From Cunninghamia lanceolata (lineage: Eukaryota > Streptophyta > Pinopsida > Cupressales > Cupressaceae), in assembly GCA_027924645.1 (NCBI GenBank), contig BSBN01000297.1, forward strand, positions 9,238,001-9,302,000: DNA of 64,000 nt. Direction: 5' to 3'. Positions 35,118 to 45,900 of the stretch are shown one piece after another. The position numbers and the translations under genes are program-made. Numbering within the stretch: the first letter of the stretch is position 1; each line of letters starts with the position of its first letter. The notes beneath the pieces were generated by a model. It saw only the letters and a program-made list of their open reading frames with translations, was not told where the DNA came from and did not search any database.

Positions 35118-37767
35118 TGATGGAGTCAGGTTGTCATTGATGTCAAAAAGGTGATGGAGTTCATTTGACATCATGTTGTTTACAAGAGATAGTGGCTTGA
35201 TACAAATAACACGGAATGGTCTTCATAGTGACAGCTGTGGCATGATCTTCATTTGATCACAGTTGTGTTGAGGTGTCTTTCAGGTTGTCATAGATGTTGG
35301 GATTGATCTTCATATCAGGACATCAAGATCATCAAGATAGTCAGGAGTTATGAAGAATAATGTTAGTTCATGTTTTGATAAGATCATCATCATATGCAGG
35401 GTTGACTTGATAAATGTTAGCTCATTGATAACATTCTTGTATCAATCATACTCACTTTATTGGTGTTTCAAGTGCTTATAGGATCATAGGAATACATTGA
35501 TGACACTATGTCTGCAGTAGATGCCTTCCTTGTTGGATGATCAGTTAGATGAAATCATGTTGTTAATTGATTGATGCTTCGAATAGTTCATATGGTCTGA
35601 GTTGGTTGATGATAGCTCATGGCACAAAATCATAAGTTGCAAGGCATTTGGTGTGATCTCTGTTAAGAAATCAATGTCATGGTTCTCTTATTTGGTTGCA
35701 AAACAAAGTGGCAAAATATATTCAATCTATGCAGGATTATGCAGAGTTATTTAGTGTTATCTCTATGGTCATGGTGTGCAGTTATCTCTTTGGTAATTGT
35801 TTCAAGTGCTAGGAGGTTAATTTTTTGAAATCTTAGTTCTAATGCACTAAATGTGTATCAAAAAGTTGTTTAAGTCTTTAAAACCTTTGTTCATATTTAC
35901 CCATCTACATTTGTGGCACTTTTGTTGTATTCAATTGGTGACTTGTGATAAAGGGTGTACAACTTAAATGTCACCGTGTGGAGGGTTTAAGATCATGGGG
36001 CAACCTGCCTCTTTCCTCCTTTTCACCGATGGAGCAAGTCCTCTACATGTGCAGGCTTTCAATGTTTTTGAATTTAAAATTTTATCACCATCAAAAGGTC
36101 AAGAGGGCACGGGTTTGTGTGAGCTCGATGCATTAAGAAAAATGCTATTATTCTTCCTTGAAAATTTGTGAAGAGTTTAGAAATTTTTGAAGCCCGAATA
36201 GTTTCCTTTTTAAAAACTTAGTAATTTCCTTTTAAATCTTTTTGGTCGGTCCCTTATGTCATAAATGTAAGGAGTTTTTTTTTAATAAGGAGATTTTGTT
36301 GTTTTTTCTAAATGAGAAAAATCTTTATGAAGAGATTTTTGTGAGGTCAGAAAAGAGATAAACATCAAAATTTTGAGGAGATTTTTTAAGAAAAAATTGG
36401 TGAATTTTTTTATTCTTGAAGGATATGAAGAGTCTTGTTGAAAAGAATATGAAGGATCATTTTTGCATAGAAGATGAACAAAATTTTTTGAAGGAGATGA
36501 AAGGTTTGATGAAGATAAATTTTTTGAAGACTATTATTTTGCAATCCCAGAATATGTTTTTTTTTTTGCAGAGAAGGAGAAAGGGTTTTAGATTTTTGAA
36601 CAAATTTTCATGATTTATTTGTTGCAGATTGGAGAATACAAAAAGAATATTCAAAATAAAAATTGAAAAGAAATTGATTTTTTGCAGAGATGTAATTTGT
36701 TTGGTTCAGGATTTGTTGCAGGTTCTTTATGAGAAAGAAGTTGAAAGGTCTTCTTTCATCTCTAAGAGGGAATATGAATGGGATTTTGGTTTTGAAGATT
36801 GAAGACATTAGATTTAAAAATGCAAGAATATCAAGGAATATAAAAGGATTTTTCTTTGCAGGTGAAAGGTTATTCAATTTGTATAAAATTGTTTTTTAGG
36901 TGCATTGATGAGATGTCTTGGGAGACAGAGATGAAAAATATAGATGATGAGAGATTGAATACATATAGTGTATGTGGAGGTTATGTAGATCAATGATGAA
37001 AATAATTTGATGATATAGATGAATGATTGAGTGAACCAATTTGCAGAGTAAAAGACATATTGTGAGATATTCTTTATTGTGAAAATGTTCTTATAGGAAT
37101 ATTAGAATGTTTAAAGACACTTGCAGTTGTTTGAAATGTTTTTGATTGCAAGGAATCAAGCTTTGATTGCAGTGATTGATGAAAGATTGATAGAGATAAT
37201 TTGCAGAGAAAATTGTTTATAGAGATTTGTATATGGAGCTTGTTTGCAAAAGTATGTAAAATAAAATGGTCTTGACTTGAAAATCAAACAGGAGGTATAA
37301 GGTTGTATACAATGGTGCAAATCTGATTGAAAGGCAATCATGTCTTGCACACAAAGTTTGATGTTTTGTTAATAGTGATTGTGTTTGCCAATGAGGCACA
37401 GTATGCCAATGAGGCTTGTGGTTAGTGAGACCGTGGTCAGTGAGACCTTTGTATATGTCAGTGAGACATTTGTAAGAAGATTTTTCATTTAAGCCAGTGA
37501 GGTAGTTCTGGAGTGGTTTTTCTACCCCTGGAGGGTTGTCCACTCGTGCAATTCTTGTGTCTTGATTCATATTGATCTTCTCTCTGTGGTTGTATGTTTT
37601 ACTCATGAGTTTTGTTTATGTGTTTGACAAAGTTATGTGCATATGTGTTTGACAATTCAATGATAACTTTCTCTCCTTATGCTCTCCAAGTTAAAGTTTG
37701 TAAAAAGATTCAAAAATTCACACAACACTAATTCACCCCCCTCTCAGTGTTGTCCTTAACTCCTACA
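35118..37767 (+). mobile_element. Solo LTR, 2.65 kb, Copia-like
   Basis: Starts TGATGGAGTC and ends CTCCTACA. The TSD is TCCAT (35,113-35,117) and TTCAT (37,768-37,772), one mismatch. No internal region is present, so it is a solo LTR left by recombination between two LTRs. Its 3' part, AATTCACCCCCCTCTCAGTG, is the layout seen at the ends of plant Copia LTRs, and the Copia LTRs here have a similar stretch. An array of GTGAGAC/AATGAGGC words occupies about 37,385-37,510. Open stretches in it (for example 37,606-37,217 on the minus strand) are not convincing genes. Confidence 0.82.
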
Positions 37768-37772
37768 TTCAT

Positions 37773-38561
37773 ATCATTGAGCATTGTACTACGTACTTAT
37801 AGACCAGCCACTGATGAAAGAATAGATATTGTAGGTGTCAAAACACCATCGCCTATCACCATGCAAGTGCCTAGCAAAACCATAATCAGTAAACCTGCAT
37901 GTATTTTGTTGTATATTAGATACAAAATATAGTCTTGGTATAAGGAATAATCCCTTGTCTAGAGCAGTGAATACTATCATTTATTACACTTCTTAACCAA
38001 CATGTCGATCATTGGTGCTGAACTCCAATATAATCTCTAAACATTTTCCTTGGTTTGCGAATGGCCTCTTATGGCATATATACATATCCGCATCATACAC
38101 CTTTAGGCATTGAATTATGTAGGTTTGTAGCCTACACTGAATCATCAAACAATTATGCCTTTTTTGTTCCCCATACATTTATACCAACCTCTATAGGATT
38201 GAATGTTATCGATTTAGTCTAACTATTTTCCTGTGGTGGTCATGGAATGTGAACATCTGATCAAATTCCCTTAATTGAACCATGGAGTGACATTACCCCC
38301 TGTTTGATAGAAGTGTGCAATATTTGCAATATCCTCATGTAATGTTAACTCAAAACAAATTTCATCAAACACATCATAGTTTTGAACTTGTGGTGAACTT
38401 GTAGATCTCACTTCCAAAGTCACATCAGCGCTATCCTACCTTATAGAGGACATCAACTAAAACTAAATCTATGGAAACCAAACAAGCAAAACTAAAAATT
38501 AAACCTGTAGTTGTTTTTGGTTGATGCAGATTGCCAATTCACCTGGGATGCTCATACATCA
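37773..38561 (-). repeat. LARD-B 5' LTR, second segment
   Basis: Continues the LTR after the solo LTR and aligns with about 7,906-8,637. It ends at CATCA (38,561), followed by AGAAA of the target duplication. Confidence 0.85.
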
Positions 38562-38566
38562 AGAAA

Positions 38567-38981
38567 TAAACTTTCCAAGCAACTGGTCCTTTGTAATCTT
38601 GTTCACACTCATAAGTTCTTCAATTACAGACACCTTGTAACTGTAGGATCTAGGCAATGATCTGAGAATCTTCAGTACAACCTCATTCTCATCAATAGTT
38701 CCTCCAAGATCTTTGATTCCATTAACAGTTTTATCAACTTTTTGCATGTAGATTGTTATGTTCTCATCATCACTCATCTTCAGAGCTTCATACCTTGTAT
38801 TTAGGTTTTGTAATTTGGCACTCTTTATAGAATCATCTCCTTCATACAAATTTTTTAACTTAACCCAGATCTCATGAGTAGTTTCTAGATCCACAAGAGA
38901 AATGAGATGAATTTTCATCCATATCTTCCAGAGAGCAGAGTCTATTCCATCGAACTACATAGACTCCTTCTTGTGTGCCAT
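38567..38981 (-). pseudogene. Copia-B gag remnant (UBN2-type)
   Basis: Begins at the ATG ending at 38,981 with MAHKKES and continues to LLGKFIS, where LARD-B cuts it. About 190 bp present in Copia-A (9,130-8,960) is deleted near 38,900. The open part 38,918-38,559 carries DLETTHEIWVKLKNLYEGDD, SAKLQNLNTRYEALKM and ILRSLPRSYSYKVSVIEEL, typical of plant Copia Gag (UBN2 family). Confidence 0.85.
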
Positions 38982-39027
38982 CCCTGATCTACCTCAAGCT
39001 GTTAGGCTTTCTTCCAAGGAACCCTCA

Positions 39028-39038
39028 CTCTGATACCA
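39028..39038 (-). other. Primer binding site of Copia-B
   Basis: Minus strand TGGTATCAGAG, two bases after the end of the 5' LTR. Confidence 0.88.
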
Positions 39039-39040
39039 AT

Positions 39041-40300
39041 TATTAAAATGCACAAGACAATTGAGAGGGGAGGGGGTGAATCATTTGTCTCCAAAACTTA
39101 ACTTCTTTAAAGCATCAACACATCAACCAGTTAATCACTATTATTATGATTTAACCATGAAAGCATGAAATTAGAAACTTAAGCATATGCACACATTCAA
39201 CACATGAGACACTAGATATTTTATGTGGAAAACCCAATGAGGGAAAAACCATGGTGAGGATTAACTCATAAATGATATATAAAAATTTACAACAAGGCTC
39301 ATCGCCAGAGGCTCAATACCTTAGGGCTCACTACCCAAAATGCTCACTACAAGAAGAAGGGGCTGACTACTAAGAGAAGAGGCACACTGCCAAAAGGGGC
39401 TCACTACCAGAAGTAGAAGAAGATAGTTACAATGAGAATGGATCTCACAACAACCAGGGATCCACCACAATCTCGACTGAATCTTTCACAACCTTTCTAT
39501 ATCAAAATATATTCTTTTTTGCTTAATTTCACACTCTCAAACTCACCTGGATCACATCTGCAACAAATAATGCTTCTCATGTAGCCATTTCATCTATCTC
39601 AACAACTTCACTAGATTTCTCAATTTTCTAATTCATATTTATACATTTGCAGTCTTAGAAACAATCTTCAAGGTCAGCACAAACAATAAACTTAACCAAT
39701 ATTCAAATTAGGTATGGACCTAAACATTCTCATGGTGGAAAGGAATGAATACGGACCACACCACACCTTAGTAGGGACTCAAATGCAATTTCCCACACAA
39801 TAACATGCTATCAAAAACTTGAAAGCATAATCACAAGTAGTGAAAACAACCAGGTCGACCAAAAATAGTATTAACACTAAGACCTTTAGGAACATGCTTC
39901 ATCCACGATCTAAATTTTACTTTACAGACCAATCAAAAATTAGGAACATGATCTACAAAGATCCACAAGCATATTACAATCAACAAGAACTTCCACACAA
40001 CCCCCAAACATTCTATCTAGAAGATTCTTCAAACTGAAGCACTTAAACATTACTATCAGCCACTGTCATAAATGAAAGATCGCTTGCAAAGCACAAAATC
40101 ATGAACCACTTCAACTGAAGGCACATAAGATCATCCCAAACTTAATCCTAGAACTGTAACTTATAAAACTTAAATGCAGAGAGATGCAGTGAAAAATACA
40201 TTCTCCCTGCCACCATTGAATATTTAGAAAAATATTTTTTACTCTGGTGAACAGAACTCAGTCAAATCCTCAGACCGAAGGCTCAAACTTGAAACATAGT
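39041..40300 (-). repeat. Copia-B 5' LTR, first segment
   Basis: Aligns with 9,266-10,530. It is interrupted after ATAGT (40,296-40,300) by the Gypsy element and resumes at 51,672. GGCTCAC-type repeats occupy about 39,295-39,410. Confidence 0.9.
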
Positions 40301-42780
40301 TGTTGACCTATTTTTCCTCTAGCAAGAGTCAAAATAATTCAAGCAGGATCAGTCAATATGCATATCCCCATGAAGCCATATTTATGATCCTGAGGTCTTA
40401 ACCTAATTTCAAAAAATCTGAATCTTTCCTGAGGAAGCTTACCATGTGAAAGAGCTTGAAAAAATAGGCAAGTTTGATTTTTACATCACCCTGATATTCG
40501 CTAAAAGGAGGAAGTTATGTGGGGTCATCATCTGGTCAAGCCCCAATGTTCTAATATCAGGTCATATTTCTAAGATCGGGTGATATTTTGAACATCGGGT
40601 GATATTCTGAATATCACCCGATATTACAAATATCACCCTATCTTCCAACTATTCCCCCCATCTGATAACATGATGATGACATCATGGTAACTGCAGTGAT
40701 AAACCAAGTTATATGCCGCTGACATCATCCAGATCCATTCCGGGGGAAGATCATCTTTCTTGCGAAGGTCATCATATTTCTACCAACCCGATCTTTCATA
40801 TCGGGGTGATATTTTTTTACATTGGGTGATCTTAGCTAAAGATCATCTTGATGTTATGTTTTCACTTCATGATCGCTGGATCACCTGACATGCTGCTGAC
40901 GTCATTCCTATGTCAGGGCGATGTCTGCTTATTTCATAGTTTCATGCTTTTCTGTAGGGGTGATATTTCCAAATATCAATCATATTCCAAAGATCACCCG
41001 GATCTTACAATGAGGCTATAGTGCAACCTGATATTTAGCGAGGGGTGATATTTCTGAATATCATCCTGCCCTGAATATCATGATGATGTTGTCATAACCC
41101 ACAGGGGGTCATTTTTTCCTTAAACACTAGTTAGCATTTGAAGATCATCCTGATGTTCGACATGCTGGTGATGTCATTAGGATGTTTGTGGACATGATGA
41201 TCTAGATCATCGGTGAGACATATGAAGTCGGCAGAGCAGGAGGAGCTTCCTCTAATGCATCAGTTTATGCCGATGAGGTTGAATATCATCATCAGGTTTC
41301 TTCAGGATGAGGATGATATTTCCAAATATCAAGTACCTTACAAATATCGCTCTTGCTTCTGAATATCACCCTACTCTAATGTGCTGATGACGTCACCTGG
41401 ATATGAGGAGGTATGTTGTATGAACATGATCAGGAGGATCTTTCCTCCGTGACATGCTACTAACATCATCCTGATTTTCAAACATCAGGGTGATATTTTA
41501 TATCATGTTACTTCCGTCAAGAGGATATTTCGCATCAGGAGGATATTTCTTATCAGGGTGACATTCTATATCAGGCTAACATGCAATCAGCCCGTTGATA
41601 TTGGGGAGTCTTGCCAACGGGACATGATGAGGAGGATGATGATGAGGCTCATGATGATGTCGTCGGGTACAAAATCACTGACATTATATATGCTCACAGC
41701 TTAGCTTATAAAGTGATGGAGGCGTCTCCTTTGGGTGCATGTGGGATAATCAGTTCCCGCAGAAATTTGAAAATATTAGGATGATGACCTTTTGGTGGGA
41801 ATTCTTTAGGAGGGTTCTCACTTCCTGTTTTGGATCCAGATCTTCATGTTAGTTGAGTGGACTTTTCAGCGATGACATTTTTGAGTTGGTGCAGATATTT
41901 TTTGCATTCATTGCTGCACAAGAGGGTACAACTCACATTGATGGCCCAAAATATCCCGCCACCACTTCATCTCCAGTCTTTTCTCTGCCACTTGATTATC
42001 AAGAACTATCAGAAGCAGCTGCTCGCATTCAATGCTAGGTTATCCTCCACCATTTTGAGGATTAGATCGAGGAGTAAGTTGCTCGCATTAATGATTCTAA
42101 ATATCTCCTCACCTTCCCCTGTTCTAGATCCTTCAGCACCATTGCTCCTGGCAAGTGGACATCCCTTCAGGAAGATATTTTTGATTGCAGCTCTCTGAGC
42201 GAATTGGGTAACCGACTTAGATTAGATAAAGATGCTATATAAGCTGAGGCTTATGATGTAAGAAGGGTTGGAAAATTTTTGGAGCATCCTGTCCTCCCTA
42301 TTTCCAAATAGAACTTTTCATGCTGTAACCTTGCCTTTCATTAGATATATGCAAGCTATTATGCCTTTTGCTAATTTCTCTATATCTGTGTGAATCTGCA
42401 TATAGTTGTCTGTGAATATCTCTTGTTCCTCTCAATCATCTTACTCCTTACCTCTGTTAGAATCATCTGTTCTGTGTATATTTTCTTGTTGTATCTGGTT
42501 CTGTTGTGCATGCTTCAGTTTTGCAAAGGTTCTTTAGAACTATCTGGTGCATCACCCTTTCATGTTTTTAAGTATTGTTGCTTTATCTTTCATTTCAGCA
42601 CATTTCTTCCCCTTTTCACCCTAAAATATAGTAGTTTTAGGTGATAACTAGACAAGGAAGCCAGCCTTCTCTAGAGGGTTGATCTCATTTAGCAAAGTCC
42701 CACACTTAGAGATCAATCCCATTGTGTCATTGGAATGCTTGGAGTCCCATTCAAGCAGGGTGCAATTTCATGTGACAACA
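40301..42780 (+). repeat. Gypsy 5' LTR
   Basis: 2,480 bp. The first 1.4 kb (U3) is packed with motif variants of ATCACCCGATATT / GGTGATATTTC and TGACGTCATCC. TGACGTCA is exact at 40,897-40,904 and 41,388-41,395. A TATAAA box is at 41,707-41,712, so the repeats lie upstream of the predicted transcription start. Confidence 0.93.
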
Positions 42781-42785
42781 GTCTC

Positions 42786-42803
42786 TGGCACACCCAGTGA
42801 GAC
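42786..42803 (+). other. Candidate Gypsy primer binding site, tRNA not assigned
   Basis: TGGCACACCCAGTGAGAC begins five bases after the 5' LTR, where a primer site is expected, and starts with the required TGG. It is not the initiator-Met sequence used by the other families here. I cannot name the tRNA. Confidence 0.4.
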
Positions 42804-42931
42804 TTACCAACTCTTATTACTGGTTTTGATGTGCAACCGGTGATTTTTTGACCTATAGGATGTTAAAAATTGCATATCTAGCGACTCATACTAAGGAAGA
42901 TCAGGCAAACCAGTTCTACTGATATACTTTT

Positions 42932-45900
42932 ATGAAAAGGATACAAACTAGGAGTTCAAGTTCAAGCTCATTTGATTATCTACAGCTTTCTCCACCTAGG
43001 AGGCAAAGTAGAACTATAGTGAGAACTCCCTATTCTAAGAGGACATTGTCAACTCCACCAAATTTTAGACTAGTTGCCTCCGTAGTCCTTGTAGCAACTC
43101 AAGCAAACCCACCTCCAGCTGCTCAGATGGCAAGAAATCAGCCATTTGTGGCTTTTGATGGGGGAAGCCCTTTGAACTTAGCAGTACATGATGCCATACC
43201 TATGGCAGCCTTGAAGAGCTTGCCCTATTTCATAGGAGAAACCCAAACTACACCTATTGAACACATAAGAGATGTGGCTTCTCTATGTGGAGTACATCAT
43301 GTAACACAAGAGAATGTGGCCATCAGATTACTAGCTTCCTCATTCAAAGGGAAGGCATTACAATGGTTCAAAAGTCTACCAGTACAGACTATAGGAACCT
43401 GGGATGACTTAGGAGACAAGATGAATAAGCAGTTCCAGGATAAATCAGATAATCTGTCATTGGTGGAACAGATGACCACCATAAAGAGAGCTCCTTAGGA
43501 ACCAATGATGGACTTCAACTTCAGATTTCAAAAGACATGGGACAGGATCCTTGCCATGGTAAGACCTCCAGCTGAGTATGCATTCTTATATTTCTTGAAA
43601 GCTTTAAATAGTGATATTTCAGTGATGATACAATCACTAGGAGGTGCAAGCCTACCTGATGCCTATGAAATAGCCATCAGAGCAGAGAACAGTCTAATTC
43701 AGGCTGGAAAAATAGTACCTAGGCCCCCTATGCCCATCTTTCCTGAGATCCAGGCTTCTATGCCTTTACCCACCCCATATTTTGTCCCTACACCTATTGT
43801 TGCAGCATTACCAAGTACCTCCACTTCTAAACCTGCTGCCTCTAGTTCATCTCAAGAGCTAAAGGAGATAAAAAGTAGCCAGCAGAAAATAGAAATTCTT
43901 CTGCAGACTTTTGGGAATGATCTAGTAAACATTAAGAAGCAACAGTCTCAAGGTAGGCAGCCTTATCAACAACAACATCAGGGGTAGAACCAAGCATATC
44001 AGGGGCAGGGTCAACCTTACCAGGCCAATAGGCCATCTTATCAGAACAACTACCAAGGTGTCAGGCAAAATATGAACCAAAGGCCTTTTTAGCCTTACAA
44101 TCCAGCACCTATTAATGCAACAAGGGACCTTGTCCCTGTTCAAAATAACATTGCAGTTGATTATGATTGGTGTGTCCCATGCCATATGCCACACAATCAG
44201 GTAGCCTGTTCAAGTGGAGTCCTAAATCAAGCTCTGATGGCACAAAATGTGGTAGCTACACAGCCATACACACCAAATGATGAAGCTGCACAACAACAAG
44301 AGCAACCTCAGAATGATTCTGCTTTCATGAATTGGTAGGAAGGAGAATTCTGTGGGGTAAACAATGATAGTAATCCAGTTGCTGCCAATACAAGGGCTAA
44401 GAAGAGGGGTTATGAGGTTGAACCAGTAGCAAGCAAAGGTAGAGAACATATTGATGCTTCCACATCCCATACTCCTCGCATCTTGCAAAGAAGTACATCA
44501 GCAACATCAAGGGAGATGCCTCATTTTCAGGCTGATACTACTACTACAAAGTCAAGTCAGAAGGTAGGTACCTCTCCACCTTTCAATATTATTGAAAACA
44601 TGAAAAAGATGAATGTAACCATGTCTATGTGGGATTCCTTAGCAATCCCTAGCCAAAAGAAGATGTTGTAGTTTGCCTTGTCTGATTTGAAGGTATCTAA
44701 TGATACCACTGTTGACCCAAATAGGACTGTCCTTGCTAATTCATCCCAAGATGACATCAAGCAGCCTAACCAAGGTGCCAAACCTCTTCCCTTTTATGTA
44801 TCACTAATAATTGGGGACAAGCTAGTGCATAATTGCATGGTGGATAGTGGAGCAAGCAGTTCTATCATGCTTAAGCAGATTGTAGATTAGTTAGGGCTTA
44901 AGCACCAGCCACTTGAGAAAGGTGTACTATAGTTGGATGGTACATCCGTTAATACTATGGGTATCATAAGAGCCCTAGGTCTCACCCTACACACCTGCCC
45001 CAATGTTTCTATTTTACAAGAGGTGTTCATAATAGATTTGCCTCCTCATTTTGCCATGTGCTTATCAAGGGAATTTACAGCCAAAATAGGAGGATATCTA
45101 TCTTCTAACTAGTCCCACATGTTTTTCAGGACCAGATATGTCACCAAAGTAACTTTGAAATTTGAGTTACTTTCAAACTATCACATAGAGCCTTACACAC
45201 CCAATGTTGTTAATACAAATTGCATTATCTCTAATGACCCTGAACTAGTTGTTGCTCAGGAACTACAAGCTGAGAGCATACCAGAGGTACTCTTAAGGGA
45301 GTGGGCCTTTGAAAATGTTGTAGATAATCCTGAGGGACATATCCAAGAAACTAGCATGGGAGTGTACATATTGCATGAGCATGAAACAACAATACCAAGT
45401 CTTTTGAAGAAAGCAGAGCAGCAGGTAGAGCAACATGATGAGGTATGGAAAATGTATTTTGATGGCTCTAGGGGTAGAAATGGATCTAGTGGTGGTGCAA
45501 TGCTTGTGTCACCACGAGGTGAAAATTATTATGCTGCTTTTCGTTTTGCCTTTTCTTGTACTAACAACACTATTGAGTATGAAGGGTTGATCCAAGGTCT
45601 GCAATGGGCAAGAAGGAGGAAGATTGGCTATCTATAGGTGTTTGGAGATAGTGAGCTCATTGTGAATCAGGTGAGGGGACTGCACCTTACAAAAAGTGAT
45701 GCCCTAAAGTGCTACAAACATAGGGTATGGAATTTGATTGAAGAGTTTGATGCTTTCAATATGATCTCCATTCCAAGGAGTCAGAACCATCATGCTGACA
45801 GATTAGCTTTAATTGGGGCTCAATTTGACATCCCCAGTGATATTCAAAGGGAGAAGGTTTAGCGTCATGTAAAAATAATTTCTAGGCCTTCTATCCCTGA

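Larger units (their letters stand above)
22256..38561 (-). mobile_element. LARD-B: non-autonomous LTR element with two nested insertions
   Basis: Same element at the same Copia position as LARD-A. TSD is AGCAA (22,251-22,255) and AGAAA (38,562-38,566), one mismatch. Its 3' LTR (22,256-33,077) is split by the dimeric Gag element and its 5' LTR (34,458-38,561) by a 2.65-kb solo LTR. Removing both leaves about 4.3 kb, matching LARD-A. Confidence 0.85.

Noticed and set aside
36416..36877. Short ORFs on both strands in the 2.65-kb solo LTR
   Set aside because: They arise from purine-rich GAAG/TTTT sequence, overlap on opposite strands and show no protein features.
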